Assembly: GCA_910579425.1 (NCBI GenBank)
Contig: CAJTVL010000092.1
Coordinates: 1-15,287 of the forward strand
Reading direction: 5' to 3'
DNA from: an uncultured Lachnospiraceae bacterium
GTDB lineage: Bacteria > Bacillota > Clostridia > Lachnospirales > Lachnospiraceae
DNA length: 15,287 bases
Part shown: positions 1-6,454 of the stretch, one piece after another
Layout of the letters: every line of letters starts with the position of its first letter
Numbering within the stretch: the first letter of the stretch is position 1
Notes under the pieces: model-generated
What the model saw: only the letters and a program-made list of their open reading frames with translations
The model's database searches: none
Told to the model about the DNA's origin: nothing
Program-made: the position numbers and the translations under genes

Positions 1-50
1 GGGCGGATTTGGGACTTTCACCCTTTAGAAACGTGCGCTGCCGGGCGCAC
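1..50 (-). mobile_element. 5' end of a group II intron (probably group IIC), cut by the window edge
   Basis: Read on the minus strand, the sequence from position 50 downwards begins GTGCGCCCGGCA and, about 28 bases in, has AGGGTGAAAGTCCC. The GTGYG start and the AGGGTGA-AGTCCC element are hallmarks of the 5' end of bacterial group II introns; the Oceanobacillus iheyensis group IIC ribozyme, as I recall it, has the same order of elements. The boundary falls directly after the U-tract of an intrinsic terminator, the preferred target of group IIC introns. Only the first 50 bases are visible, so a reverse transcriptase gene, domain V and the 3' junction cannot be judged. The first 18 bases also hold a GTGCGC/GCGCAC inverted repeat, so another structured RNA or a repeat is possible. 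Confidence 0.68.
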
Positions 51-86
51 AAAAATGGAACAGGAATCGATAAATTCCTGCTCCAT
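51..86 (-). terminator. Intrinsic terminator of the NlpC/P60 gene, abutting the intron
   Basis: On the minus strand a 13-bp stem (ATGGAGCAGGAAT against ATTCCTGTTCCAT, one G-U pair) encloses the loop TTATCG and is followed by Ts. The tract stops where the group II intron-like sequence begins. It lies about 55 bases past the stop codon of the cell-wall hydrolase gene, whose transcript it should end. Confidence 0.88.
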
Positions 87-141
87 GGCATTTCCAGAAA
101 ATTTATAAGTACTCTTTTTCCCCTTACCTCCCGTCCGGTTA

Positions 142-1521
142 TCAGAAAATTCTCCTGACCGAAAGAACGGAACGATAATTTGCGTTGGAGATAATGATAC
201 CTGTCTTGGAGGTAGATGCATGAACGATCTTTCCATCCCCTACATAGATACCCACGTGGCCGGAATAGCACACGATGTCTCCGGGCTGTGCGTTTGCAAG
301 TCCGTCTACAGAAGAGCCCACACTTCTGTCTGCTGCGGAGGAGTGAGGCAGGCTCACACCAAAGTTATTGTAAACACTCATAACAAAGCCGGAGCAGTCC
401 GCGCCGTTGGTCAGGCTTGTTCCGCCGTACACATAGGGGTTACCCACAAACTGACACGCAAAATTTGCCACTGCCGAGCCCATTTCGCTTCCGCTTCCCG
501 ATGTAATCACAGGCGCCTGTACATTATGATTGCTGCTGCCCGAAGAAGAGGACGAGGATTTCTTGGCTGCCGCTTTCCTTGCCGCTTCCTGAGCTGCCTT
601 TCTCTCTGCTTCTTCCCTGGCAAGTCTTGCTTCCTCTTCCGCCTTGGACTCTGCCTTTACAAACTCTGTGGAAAGCTCCACATAATCAATGGATACATAG
701 CCGAAGCCTTCCTCAATATCCACCTTAACCCAATCGCCAATCTCTTCCGTGACAATCAGCTCGTCGCCGATCGGCACCAGACCCAAAACCACCGCATCCA
801 TTCCCGGCTCTTCCCGCACCTTCAAGGTGGTGGTGTTTACCGTACCGATCCTGGTTCCCACTTCCCTGGCAAGGGATACTGCATCCTCGCCGGTCACGCA
901 ATATTCGGCTTTCACAAATCCGGTCACGCTGCCGGATTCTATCTCATACCAGCCGTCCTGCTCCGAAATAAATTCTCCTACCGACTTATCATAGAGCTTG
1001 CCTAAAATTTCACCCTCTTCGCTGGGAATGCTTCTCACGTTTACATAATCATTTACCCTGGCGATTACCAGTGAGCGGAACCCTTTTTCCTCTCTCTTGG
1101 CTTCAATCTCTCTCTCCACCTGATTGAGGGGCTTGGTGGTTGTGGCGATTGCCGTCTCCTCGATTACCTTTTCCTCCTGGGGATCGGCCGTGGGAGTAGG
1201 TGTGGGAATCGGCTCTGCCGTAGGCATAGTAAAAACTGTAGGCGCTTCTTTCTTCTCTGTCTCTGTGCTGTCAGACTGCGAATTTCCCTCCCCTGAGTTC
1301 TCCGCTTTAAGTACTTCCGTCTCCGGAAGATTCACCTCTTCTTCCTCCTTAAGATCCTTCACGCTGGTTGCATTGGATGACAGGAAGAAATCCAGTCCTG
1401 CCGAGGGAAGGCCTGCCCCCTCTGACGCAAATGTATCTAAACTCATGCCTGAAAACAAAAGAGCTGCCGATACTGCATAAACCGCTGTACGTTTGCCTGC
1501 TTTTACTATTTTTCTGTGCAT
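142..1521 (-). CDS. Secreted SH3b–NlpC/P60 cell-wall hydrolase
   Basis: This is a predicted exported peptidoglycan endopeptidase of 459 residues that would cleave stem peptides (typically D-Glu–diamino acid bonds) in the wall. The start at 1521 is chosen because GGAGG sits 5 bases upstream; an in-frame ATG at 1542 has no such site. Residues 1-33 form a basic then hydrophobic signal peptide. A Pro/Thr/Glu-rich stretch follows (about 55-135), then two SH3b domains (about 151-210 and 226-283), an Ala/Glu/Lys coiled-coil-like stretch (about 290-321), a Ser-rich linker and the C-terminal NlpC/P60 domain. The catalytic residues are visible: Cys376 in DCSGFV, His422 in GHVGIY and His434 in VHAS. It is monocistronic, with its own promoters, a WalR-like box in the leader and a terminator. 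SH3b modules probably bind the wall; the exact bond cut is inferred from the family. Confidence 0.93.
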   Translation of the reverse strand: MHRKIVKAGKRTAVYAVSAALLFSGMSLDTFASEGAGLPSAGLDFFLSSNATSVKDLKEEEEVNLPETEVLKAENSGEGNSQSDSTETEKKEAPTVFTMPTAEPIPTPTPTADPQEEKVIEETAIATTTKPLNQVEREIEAKREEKGFRSLVIARVNDYVNVRSIPSEEGEILGKLYDKSVGEFISEQDGWYEIESGSVTGFVKAEYCVTGEDAVSLAREVGTRIGTVNTTTLKVREEPGMDAVVLGLVPIGDELIVTEEIGDWVKVDIEEGFGYVSIDYVELSTEFVKAESKAEEEARLAREEAERKAAQEAARKAAAKKSSSSSSGSSNHNVQAPVITSGSGSEMGSAVANFACQFVGNPYVYGGTSLTNGADCSGFVMSVYNNFGVSLPHSSAADRSVGSSVDGLANAQPGDIVCYSGHVGIYVGDGKIVHASTSKTGIIISNANYRSVLSVRRIF

Positions 1522-1548
1522 GATAACCTCCGTTCTTCTCACTTCTCT

Positions 1549-1576
1549 ATTGTAAGTTTCTCATTTATCCTATGAA
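1549..1576 (-). promoter_or_regulatory. Possible second promoter (P2) of the NlpC/P60 gene
   Basis: On the minus strand TTCATA (1571-1576) and TACAAT (1549-1554) are separated by 16 bases. The -10 matches 5 of 6 consensus bases and the -35 matches 4 of 6. The WalR-like box ends 2 bases upstream of this -35, an activator-type position. It is weaker than the promoter at 1608-1636 and could be chance in AT-rich DNA. Confidence 0.4.
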
Positions 1577-1578
1577 TT

Positions 1579-1595
1579 ATTACAAATTTGTTACA
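1579..1595 (-). promoter_or_regulatory. WalR (YycF) box
   Basis: The minus strand reads TGTAAC, five bases, TGTAAT. This is an exact match to the WalR consensus TGTWAH-N5-TGTWAH known from Bacillus and Staphylococcus, where WalRK controls cell-wall hydrolase genes. The downstream gene is such a hydrolase. The box lies just downstream of the start expected from the strong promoter and just upstream of the weaker one, so it could repress the first, activate the second, or both. Confidence 0.6.
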
Positions 1596-1607
1596 TCTTT
1601 CTTAATA

Positions 1608-1636
1608 AATATATCACTTCCCTGTCTTTCTGTCAA
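1608..1636 (-). promoter_or_regulatory. Main promoter (P1) of the NlpC/P60 gene
   Basis: A perfect -35 TTGACA (1631-1636) and a -10 TATATT (1608-1613) are separated by exactly 17 bases on the minus strand. The predicted start is near 1601, giving a leader of about 80 bases that contains the WalR-like box. Confidence 0.8.
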
Positions 1637-1660
1637 CCGCTGTAATAAATTTCCAAAAGG

Positions 1661-1700
1661 AAAAAGTCTCCGGAACCCGGTTCGTTCCAAAGACTTTTTT
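1661..1700. terminator. Bidirectional-looking intrinsic terminator after trxB
   Basis: Arms AAAAAGTCT..GGAAC (1661-1676) and GTTCC..AGACTTTTTT (1684-1700) pair with a 2-base internal mismatch and a short loop. A or T runs flank both sides, so it can work in either direction. It lies 29 bases beyond the trxB stop and just upstream of the hydrolase promoter, and closes the metY-to-trxB cluster. Confidence 0.82.
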
Positions 1701-1728
1701 CTGTAAATAATACTCCATTTTGCCGCTC

Positions 1729-2655
1729 TCAAATCATGCTCCGAAGGTAATCCAGCACGGAAGCTATGGCGTTTGCTCCGTCGGCCACTGCCGTCACCAC
1801 CTGCCTGAGTTTCTTTTTGCGCAGATCTCCGGCCACAAAAATTCCCGGCACGCTGGTCGCGCATTCTTCCCCTGCAAGGAAATATCCCTGCTCGTCATGA
1901 TCCACCATATCCTTCATCAAATCTCCGGAGGGGACGATCCCCACCGCTATAAAAACGCCGTCTGCCGCAAGGCTCCTCCTTACTCCCGTCCTGGTATCCT
2001 CCAGAGTCAGAGACTGCGCCTTTTCCTCCCCCGAAATCTCTTTCACCACGGTATTCCAGAGGATTTCGATGTTAGGCAGGGCTTTTAACTCCTTTTGCAA
2101 AATATCCGCCGCCCGCAGTTCATCCCTGCGGTGAATCAGATAAACCTTTTCACAGCTTCGGGCCAGGAATATGGCGTCCTCCACCGCTACATCTCCGCCT
2201 CCCACAACGGCCGTCATCTTCCCTCTGAAAAAAGCGCCGTCACAGGTGGCACAGTAGGATACCCCTTTCCCCGCAAATTCTTCCTCTCCCGGTACCTGCA
2301 GCTTTGCATGAACTGCCCCCATGGCCGCAACCACAGTTCTGGTAAAAATTTCTCCCTCGCTGGTTTCCAGAATAAACCCGCTCTCTTCCCCTGCCGATAC
2401 TTTTCTCACTCTGGATACCGCCGCGTTTTGGAACTCACAGCCCAGTTTGTCTGCATGCTCTCTGAATTTCATTCCCATGTCAAATCCGTTGATGCCGGAA
2501 AGTCCGGGATAATTGTCCACTTCATAGGTATTGAGCACCTGGCCGCCGCTTAAAGGATTCTGCTCCAGGGTCAGGGCCTTTAAGCCTGCCCGCTTTGCAT
2601 AAATGGAAGCGCTGATTCCTGCCGGTCCGGAACCGATGATAACAACGTCAAACAT
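1729..2655 (-). CDS. trxB: Thioredoxin reductase
   Basis: TrxB is a cytoplasmic FAD flavoenzyme that passes electrons from NADPH to thioredoxin. All its landmarks are present in 308 residues, the normal length. The FAD-binding GSGPAG is at 8-13 and the redox-active CATC at 135-138. The NADPH-binding GGGDVAVE is at 152-159, followed by HRR at 175-177, which contacts the NADPH phosphate. A C-terminal FAD motif, FVAGDLRKK, is near 273-281. AAGGAG lies 8 bases upstream of the ATG. The gene starts 36 bases after the SDR stop with no promoter between them, so it is probably the last gene of the metY–metF transcript. The pairing makes sense because sulfur-amino-acid synthesis and methionine sulfoxide repair both draw on reduced thioredoxin, though that link is inferred from position. 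Some Clostridial TrxB homologues accept ferredoxin or flavodoxin; the intact NADPH motifs argue against that here. Confidence 0.95.
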   Translation of the reverse strand: MFDVVIIGSGPAGISASIYAKRAGLKALTLEQNPLSGGQVLNTYEVDNYPGLSGINGFDMGMKFREHADKLGCEFQNAAVSRVRKVSAGEESGFILETSEGEIFTRTVVAAMGAVHAKLQVPGEEEFAGKGVSYCATCDGAFFRGKMTAVVGGGDVAVEDAIFLARSCEKVYLIHRRDELRAADILQKELKALPNIEILWNTVVKEISGEEKAQSLTLEDTRTGVRRSLAADGVFIAVGIVPSGDLMKDMVDHDEQGYFLAGEECATSVPGIFVAGDLRKKKLRQVVTAVADGANAIASVLDYLRSMI

Positions 2656-2691
2656 CTTGATACTCCTTTCAAACTTCTCTGTTCTTTCTCT

Positions 2692-3414
2692 TTAACCTAT
2701 CCATCCGCCATCCATGGTAAGGATTTGACCTGTCAGGTAGGCGGGCGCACCGATGATAAGCCGGATCAGCTCTCCGGCCTCTCTGACGCTCCCCATCCTT
2801 CCCGCCGGAATTTCCTCTTCCAGCAGCCTTAGCTCTTCCGCAGAAAAGCAGGCGTTCATCTCTGTGTCGATGACGCCAAAGGCTATCCCATTAACCTGGA
2901 TGTTGCTGGGAGAAAGCTCTCTGGCAAGAGCCTTGGTAAAGCTGTTGACTCCCCCTTTTGAAGCGCTGTAGGCTACCTCCATGGAAGCCCCCGCCTTTCC
3001 CCAGACGGAAGAAATATTCAGAATCTTTCCCTCTTTCCGATGCACCATCTGGGGAACCACCAGGCGGCAGATATAAAACAGGGAATTTAAATTTGTGTCC
3101 ATAACCTGATGCCACTCTCTCAGAGACATATCCGTAAGGAGTCCCACATAGGAAACGGCAGCGTTATTGACCAGCACATGAATTTCTCCCGCGTTTTTGA
3201 TCATTGTCTCCACTTCCCGGGCATTCGATACATCACACAATGCCGTCTCACAGCAGATCCCGTATTGTTGCGTCAGTTCCTGCCGTACCCTCTCAAGCGC
3301 CTCTTTGGAGCTTTTGCACACCAGAAACAGATCATAGCCATCCTGAGCCAGAGCCCTGGCCGCCGCCGCCCCGATTCCCCGGGAGGCGCCTGTGATCAGC
3401 GCCTTTTTTCTCAT
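2692..3414 (-). CDS. Short-chain dehydrogenase/reductase, FabG/YmfI-like
   Basis: This 240-residue classical SDR should be a cytoplasmic NAD(P)H-dependent ketone reductase. The cofactor motif TGASRGIG is at 8-15 and NNAA at 83-86. The catalytic tetrad is Asn108 (TNL), Ser136, Tyr149 and Lys153 (YSASK), and the C-terminus is the FabG-like LTGQILTMDGGWIG. Its ATG overlaps the metF stop as ATGA, so translation is coupled to metF, with AGGAG inside the metF end. There is no acyl-carrier-protein gene or other fatty-acid gene nearby, so a dedicated FabG role is doubtful. The string NIQVN..A.GVIDTEMN resembles proteins annotated as YmfI, the EF-P 5-aminopentanone reductase. That resemblance is from memory and could not be tested. 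The substrate is therefore open: 3-oxoacyl-ACP, the EF-P modification, or another ketone. Confidence 0.9.
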   Translation of the reverse strand: MRKKALITGASRGIGAAAARALAQDGYDLFLVCKSSKEALERVRQELTQQYGICCETALCDVSNAREVETMIKNAGEIHVLVNNAAVSYVGLLTDMSLREWHQVMDTNLNSLFYICRLVVPQMVHRKEGKILNISSVWGKAGASMEVAYSASKGGVNSFTKALARELSPSNIQVNGIAFGVIDTEMNACFSAEELRLLEEEIPAGRMGSVREAGELIRLIIGAPAYLTGQILTMDGGWIG

Positions 3415-4283
3415 ATAAGACTCCTGATTCCGTCACAAATCCTGCCTGCAACCTTCGTATTGTTCATGGTATAAATATGTACGCCGTCCACATCATTGGC
3501 AATCAGATCCACGATCTGATTCAGTGCATAGGCCATCCCGGCATCAAAAAGCGCTTCTTTATTATTCTCATACTTATTCAGAATCCGTTGGAATTTCTTT
3601 GGAAGAGAAGCGCCGCAGGTGTTCACCATACGCTCAATCTGAGACCGGTTCGTCACCGGCATAATTCCGGCCTCCACCGGCACATCAATCCCTGCAATCC
3701 TGGTCTTTTCCCGGAAGCCGTAAAAAAATTCATTGTCAAAAAACAGCTGGGACACCAGATGGCTTACTCCCGCATCCACCTTCTTTTTCAGATTATGTAT
3801 ATCCGTAATGGCATCCGGCGCTTCCAAATGGGTCTCCGGGTAACAGGCCCCGCTGATATGAAAGTCTCCCTGACTTTTGATAAATTCCACCAGTTCATTG
3901 GCATACTTAAAATCATGCTTCTGCGGAACATTGGGATTCACATCTCCCCTCAGCGCAAGAATGTTTTCAATTCCGGCATCCTCAAACTGCTTTAATATCT
4001 CTTTGATCTCCTCCCTGCTGTAATGCAGGCAAGTCAGATGAACCATGGGCTCCACGCCGTAATTGTCCTTTATTTTCCTTGCAATCGCTATAGTTTTGTT
4101 GTCCGCGCCGCTTCCCCCTGCCCCAAAGGTCACACTGATAAAATCCGGATGCAGATCGCAAAGTCTCTCTAAAGTGGCGTCAATATTCTTAAGCGCTTCC
4201 TCCTTTTTGGGCGGGAAGATTTCAAAAGATAAAACCGATTTTCCCTGTTTCTTTTTTGCTTCCACAATTTCTGTTATTTTCAT
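3411..4283 (-). CDS. metF: 5,10-methylenetetrahydrofolate reductase
   Basis: MetF reduces methylene-THF to 5-methyl-THF, the methyl donor for turning homocysteine into methionine. The 290-residue TIM-barrel flavoprotein has the usual bacterial length. Visible landmarks are SFEIFPPK at 19-26 with the catalytic Glu21, VTFGAGG at 51-57 and LRGD at 111-114, whose Asp corresponds to the folate-binding Asp120 of E. coli MetF. GVHIYTMN is at 267-274. AAGGAG lies about 10 bases before the ATG. A long hairpin is 25 bases upstream. The gene overlaps the SDR by 4 bases and follows an 84-residue unknown gene. With metY upstream, it supplies the second input for methionine synthesis; the methionine synthase itself is not in the window. 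Anaerobic Clostridia can use MetF with other electron carriers and in acetogenesis, but the MetY neighbour favours methionine. Confidence 0.95.
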   Translation of the reverse strand: MKITEIVEAKKKQGKSVLSFEIFPPKKEEALKNIDATLERLCDLHPDFISVTFGAGGSGADNKTIAIARKIKDNYGVEPMVHLTCLHYSREEIKEILKQFEDAGIENILALRGDVNPNVPQKHDFKYANELVEFIKSQGDFHISGACYPETHLEAPDAITDIHNLKKKVDAGVSHLVSQLFFDNEFFYGFREKTRIAGIDVPVEAGIMPVTNRSQIERMVNTCGASLPKKFQRILNKYENNKEALFDAGMAYALNQIVDLIANDVDGVHIYTMNNTKVAGRICDGIRSLI

Positions 4284-4307
4284 TATACCCTCGCTCCTTA
4301 TCTATGA

Positions 4308-4345
4308 CAGGAAACGCCATAATCCATTTATTATGACGTTTCCTG
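4308..4345 (-). promoter_or_regulatory. Long hairpin in the metF leader
   Basis: CAGGAAACG/CGTTTCCTG (9 bp) and CATAAT/ATTATG (6 bp) form an almost perfect stem with one internal mismatch and a 6-base loop. No T-run follows on the minus strand, so it is not a standard terminator. It ends 25 bases before the metF ATG, between the 84-residue gene and metF. It may act in mRNA stability or processing, or be a protein-binding palindrome. I see no known riboswitch here. Confidence 0.7.
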
Positions 4346-4362
4346 CGTCCATATTCCTTTCC

Positions 4363-4617
4363 CTAACCGATTCCGGGGCCCTGGAACACGCTGTTAATCT
4401 CATCCCTGTCCTCCGGGGAGAGACCGTCTAAAATCCTGTCCATCTCATTCTTGGTCTTTGCATCCTTACACCGCAGAATCACATGCTCCTTCTCTGTCTC
4501 GCTTAAATGCTCAAATCCCTCTCTGACGCCGTCGTTCATGGCAAGAGGAATCCCAAGTCCAAGAGGAATATTGGAAAAACCGCCTGCATAATTATTTGAA
4601 AAACCGTTACTGTCCAT
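4363..4617 (-). CDS. Hypothetical 84-residue protein in the met cluster
   Basis: I do not recognise a named family. The protein has a Gly/Asn/Ser-rich start (residues 1-24, with IPLGLGIPLAMN at 17-28) and then two short helix-like segments rich in charged residues. The second carries LSPEDRDEINSV before a Gly/Pro tail. There is no signal peptide or membrane segment, and a single Cys at 50. The start is well supported: GGAGGTGG precedes the ATG by a slightly long spacer. From memory it resembles small Lachnospiraceae proteins with a G-x-G-x-x-L-A-[MQ]-N segment and a following LS..E helix, whose function is unknown to me. It sits between metY and metF with no terminator or clear promoter on its upstream side, so it is probably co-transcribed with them. 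Coding evidence is the ribosome binding site, its place in the cluster and amphipathic composition. Confidence 0.75.
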   Translation of the reverse strand: MDSNGFSNNYAGGFSNIPLGLGIPLAMNDGVREGFEHLSETEKEHVILRCKDAKTKNEMDRILDGLSPEDRDEINSVFQGPGIG

Positions 4618-4720
4618 TCTTTTTCCACCTCCACTGCTATTATGTGGATGCGGACTTTGTTTTATTCTCTTTTGACAGTTCCCATATTATGACAGGATTT
4701 TCCAAATAATTTTGCCCACG

Positions 4721-6004
4721 TCAGATTTTTTCCAGCGCCTGGGCCAAATCCGCAATCAAGTCCTCCTTATCCTCTAACCCGCAGGAAATCCTCACCAGTC
4801 CTGCCGGAACGCCTGCCGCAATTAACTGCTCCTCATTCATCTGCCGGTGAGTTGTGGAGGCAGGATTTAAGCAGCAGGTTCTTGCATCCGCCACATGGGT
4901 TTCAATGGCCGCCAACCTTAAATTTTTCATAAAGGCTTCCGCTGCCCTGCGCCCTCCCTTTAACTCGAAGGACACCACCCCGCAGCCACCCTTCGGCATA
5001 TATTTCCTTGCAATCTCATGATAGGGATCGGAAGCCAGCCCCGGATAATTGACATAGGAAACCTGGGGATGTCCTTCGAGGAACTCTGCTGCGGCCTGAG
5101 CGTTTTCTACATGACGGGGCATACGCACATGCAGGGATTCCAGTCCAAGATTCAGATAAAACGCATTCTGAGGCGCCTGCACACATCCCAGATCCCGCAT
5201 GAGCTGGGATGTACATTTAGTAATAAAAGCTCCTTCCTTGCCGAATTTTTCAGCATAGGTCACCCCGTGGTAAGACTCATCCGGCGTGCAAAGCCCCGGG
5301 AATTTATCCTTGTGGGCCATCCAGTCAAACCTTCCCGAATCCACAATTGCTCCCCCGATTGCGGCTCCATGGCCGTCCATATATTTGGTGGTGGAATGAG
5401 TCACAATATCCGCCCCCCACTCAATGGGCCTGCAGTTAACGGGAGTCGGAAAGGTATTGTCCACAATAAGGGGGACCCCGTGCCTGTGAGCCGCCCCGGC
5501 AAACTTTTCAATATCCAGAACCGTCAGCGCCGGATTGGCAATAGATTCCCCAAATACAGCCCTTGTGTTCTCCCTGAAAGCCGCATCCAGCTCTTCCTCA
5601 GAAGCGTCCGGTGAAACAAAGGTCGCCTCAATTCCCATCTTGGCCATGGTAACAGAAATCAAATTGAAGGTTCCTCCATAAATAGAAGAGGATGACACGA
5701 TATGGCTCCCACACTCGCAGATATTAAACAATGCAAAAAAGTTGGCTGCCTGTCCCGAGGAAGTCAGCATTGCCGCAGCTCCTCCTTCCAGCTCCGCAAT
5801 CTTGGCCGCAACCGCATCATTTGTGGGATTCTGCAGCCTGGAATAAAAGTAACCGGAGGACTCTAAGTCAAAGAGCCTGCCCATGTCCTCTCCTGTGTCA
5901 TACTTAAACGTAGTGGACTGGACAATCGGTATCTGCCGCGGTTCCCCATTTCCCGGAGTGTAGCCTGCCTGTACACATTTTGTGCTTATCTTATAATCAC
6001 TCAT
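4721..6004 (-). CDS. metY: O-acetylhomoserine sulfhydrylase (aminocarboxypropyltransferase)
   Basis: MetY makes homocysteine from O-acetylhomoserine and sulfide in one step, the direct-sulfhydrylation route to methionine. The 427-residue protein has the length of MetY rather than of the shorter (about 380) MetB/MetC enzymes of the same Cys/Met-metabolism PLP family. The PLP lysine is Lys207 in STTKYMDGH. Other family landmarks are YSRLQNPT (54-61), the SSGQAA segment (82-87) that binds the PLP phosphate, and VDNTFPTP (181-188), whose Asp contacts the PLP ring nitrogen. An AGGAAAGG-type site precedes the ATG, and a very good promoter lies about 45 bases further upstream. No terminator is visible in the 100 bases after the stop, so transcription may run on through metF to trxB. 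Methionine gamma-lyase is the main alternative in this fold; length and neighbours favour MetY. Confidence 0.92.
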   Translation of the reverse strand: MSDYKISTKCVQAGYTPGNGEPRQIPIVQSTTFKYDTGEDMGRLFDLESSGYFYSRLQNPTNDAVAAKIAELEGGAAAMLTSSGQAANFFALFNICECGSHIVSSSSIYGGTFNLISVTMAKMGIEATFVSPDASEEELDAAFRENTRAVFGESIANPALTVLDIEKFAGAAHRHGVPLIVDNTFPTPVNCRPIEWGADIVTHSTTKYMDGHGAAIGGAIVDSGRFDWMAHKDKFPGLCTPDESYHGVTYAEKFGKEGAFITKCTSQLMRDLGCVQAPQNAFYLNLGLESLHVRMPRHVENAQAAAEFLEGHPQVSYVNYPGLASDPYHEIARKYMPKGGCGVVSFELKGGRRAAEAFMKNLRLAAIETHVADARTCCLNPASTTHRQMNEEQLIAAGVPAGLVRISCGLEDKEDLIADLAQALEKI

Positions 6005-6056
6005 TTTTATTATCCTTTCCTGCCGTTATTTTATGTAAAGAGACGCTGACAGCTTA

Positions 6057-6085
6057 ATTATACAAAAAGAAGCCTATCCTTACAA
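6057..6085 (-). promoter_or_regulatory. metY promoter
   Basis: On the minus strand the -35 TTGTAA (6080-6085) and a perfect -10 TATAAT (6057-6062) are separated by 17 bases. The predicted start is near 6050, leaving about a 45-base leader, too short for a SAM riboswitch or T-box. It is divergent from the promoter at 6125-6153. Confidence 0.82.
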
Positions 6086-6124
6086 TAAAATTTCCATTAA
6101 AATACACAACGGCTGGCCCCCTGC

Positions 6125-6153
6125 TTTACATCGAAACCACTTGTTGATATAAT
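6125..6153 (+). promoter_or_regulatory. Promoter of the 47-residue plus-strand gene
   Basis: TTTACA (6125-6130, 5 of 6 consensus bases) and a perfect TATAAT (6148-6153) are separated by 17 bases. The predicted start is near 6160, about 36 bases before the ATG at 6196. Confidence 0.82.
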
Positions 6154-6195
6154 GAAAACATCAGATAATAGCGGTTACAGAAAGTAGGTGATAAT

Positions 6196-6339
6196 ATGGG
6201 AATGACCAATAAACAATTTCAAGGTTTCGTCAGGCTTACTTTAGCCCAGATTGAAAGAGCCTTAAAAGAAACCCCTGATAATAAGGAATTACAGGAGTTA
6301 AAAGACATATTTCAAAATATGTTGGAAGATGGAGATTAA
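6196..6339 (+). CDS. Small 47-residue protein, divergent from metY
   Basis: I do not recognise the family. The frame runs ATG to TAA for 47 codons and is the only plausible plus-strand gene in the window. It begins MGMTNKQFQGFVRLTLAQIE and continues as a mostly helical, charged sequence ending MLEDGD. There is no signal peptide, membrane segment or Cys. Support comes from a near-perfect sigma-A promoter ending 42 bases upstream, an AGTAGGTGA ribosome binding site at a good distance from the ATG, and an amphipathic pattern (Phe/Val/Leu every three to four residues between 8 and 42). The ATG at codon 3 is an alternative start. It shares its upstream region with metY, which may mean common regulation, but no shared operator is evident. 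A T-rich stretch follows the gene without a good plus-strand hairpin. A two-helix or helix-turn-helix-like fold is possible but is only a guess. Confidence 0.7.
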   Translation: MGMTNKQFQGFVRLTLAQIERALKETPDNKELQELKDIFQNMLEDGD

Positions 6340-6372
6340 AATCAAATATAGTTCCAGGATTTTTTTACGGTC

Positions 6373-6417
6373 AAAAAAGAGGACGCCGCATTCTTTTCAT
6401 TCTCTCAGGGCGTCCTC
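6373..6417 (-). terminator. Intrinsic terminator of the DUF305 gene
   Basis: On the minus strand a 9-bp GC-rich stem, GAGGACGCC (6409-6417) with GGCGTCCTC (6379-6387), is followed directly by six Ts. It lies about 40 bases beyond the stop at 6455. An outer GGTCA/TGACC pair could extend the stem. Confidence 0.87.
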
Positions 6418-6454
6418 CCGACTGACCAGGAAAAAATTTTTCCGAAAAACAATA

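Noticed and set aside
220..1005. 261-codon open frame on the plus strand opposite the cell-wall hydrolase
   Set aside because: The minus strand has signal peptide, SH3b and NlpC/P60 motifs over the same bases; the plus frame is Cys/His-rich nonsense without a family motif.
6005..6056. SAM riboswitch or T-box before metY
   Set aside because: The predicted leader is only about 45 bases and has no terminator/antiterminator pair, too short for either.
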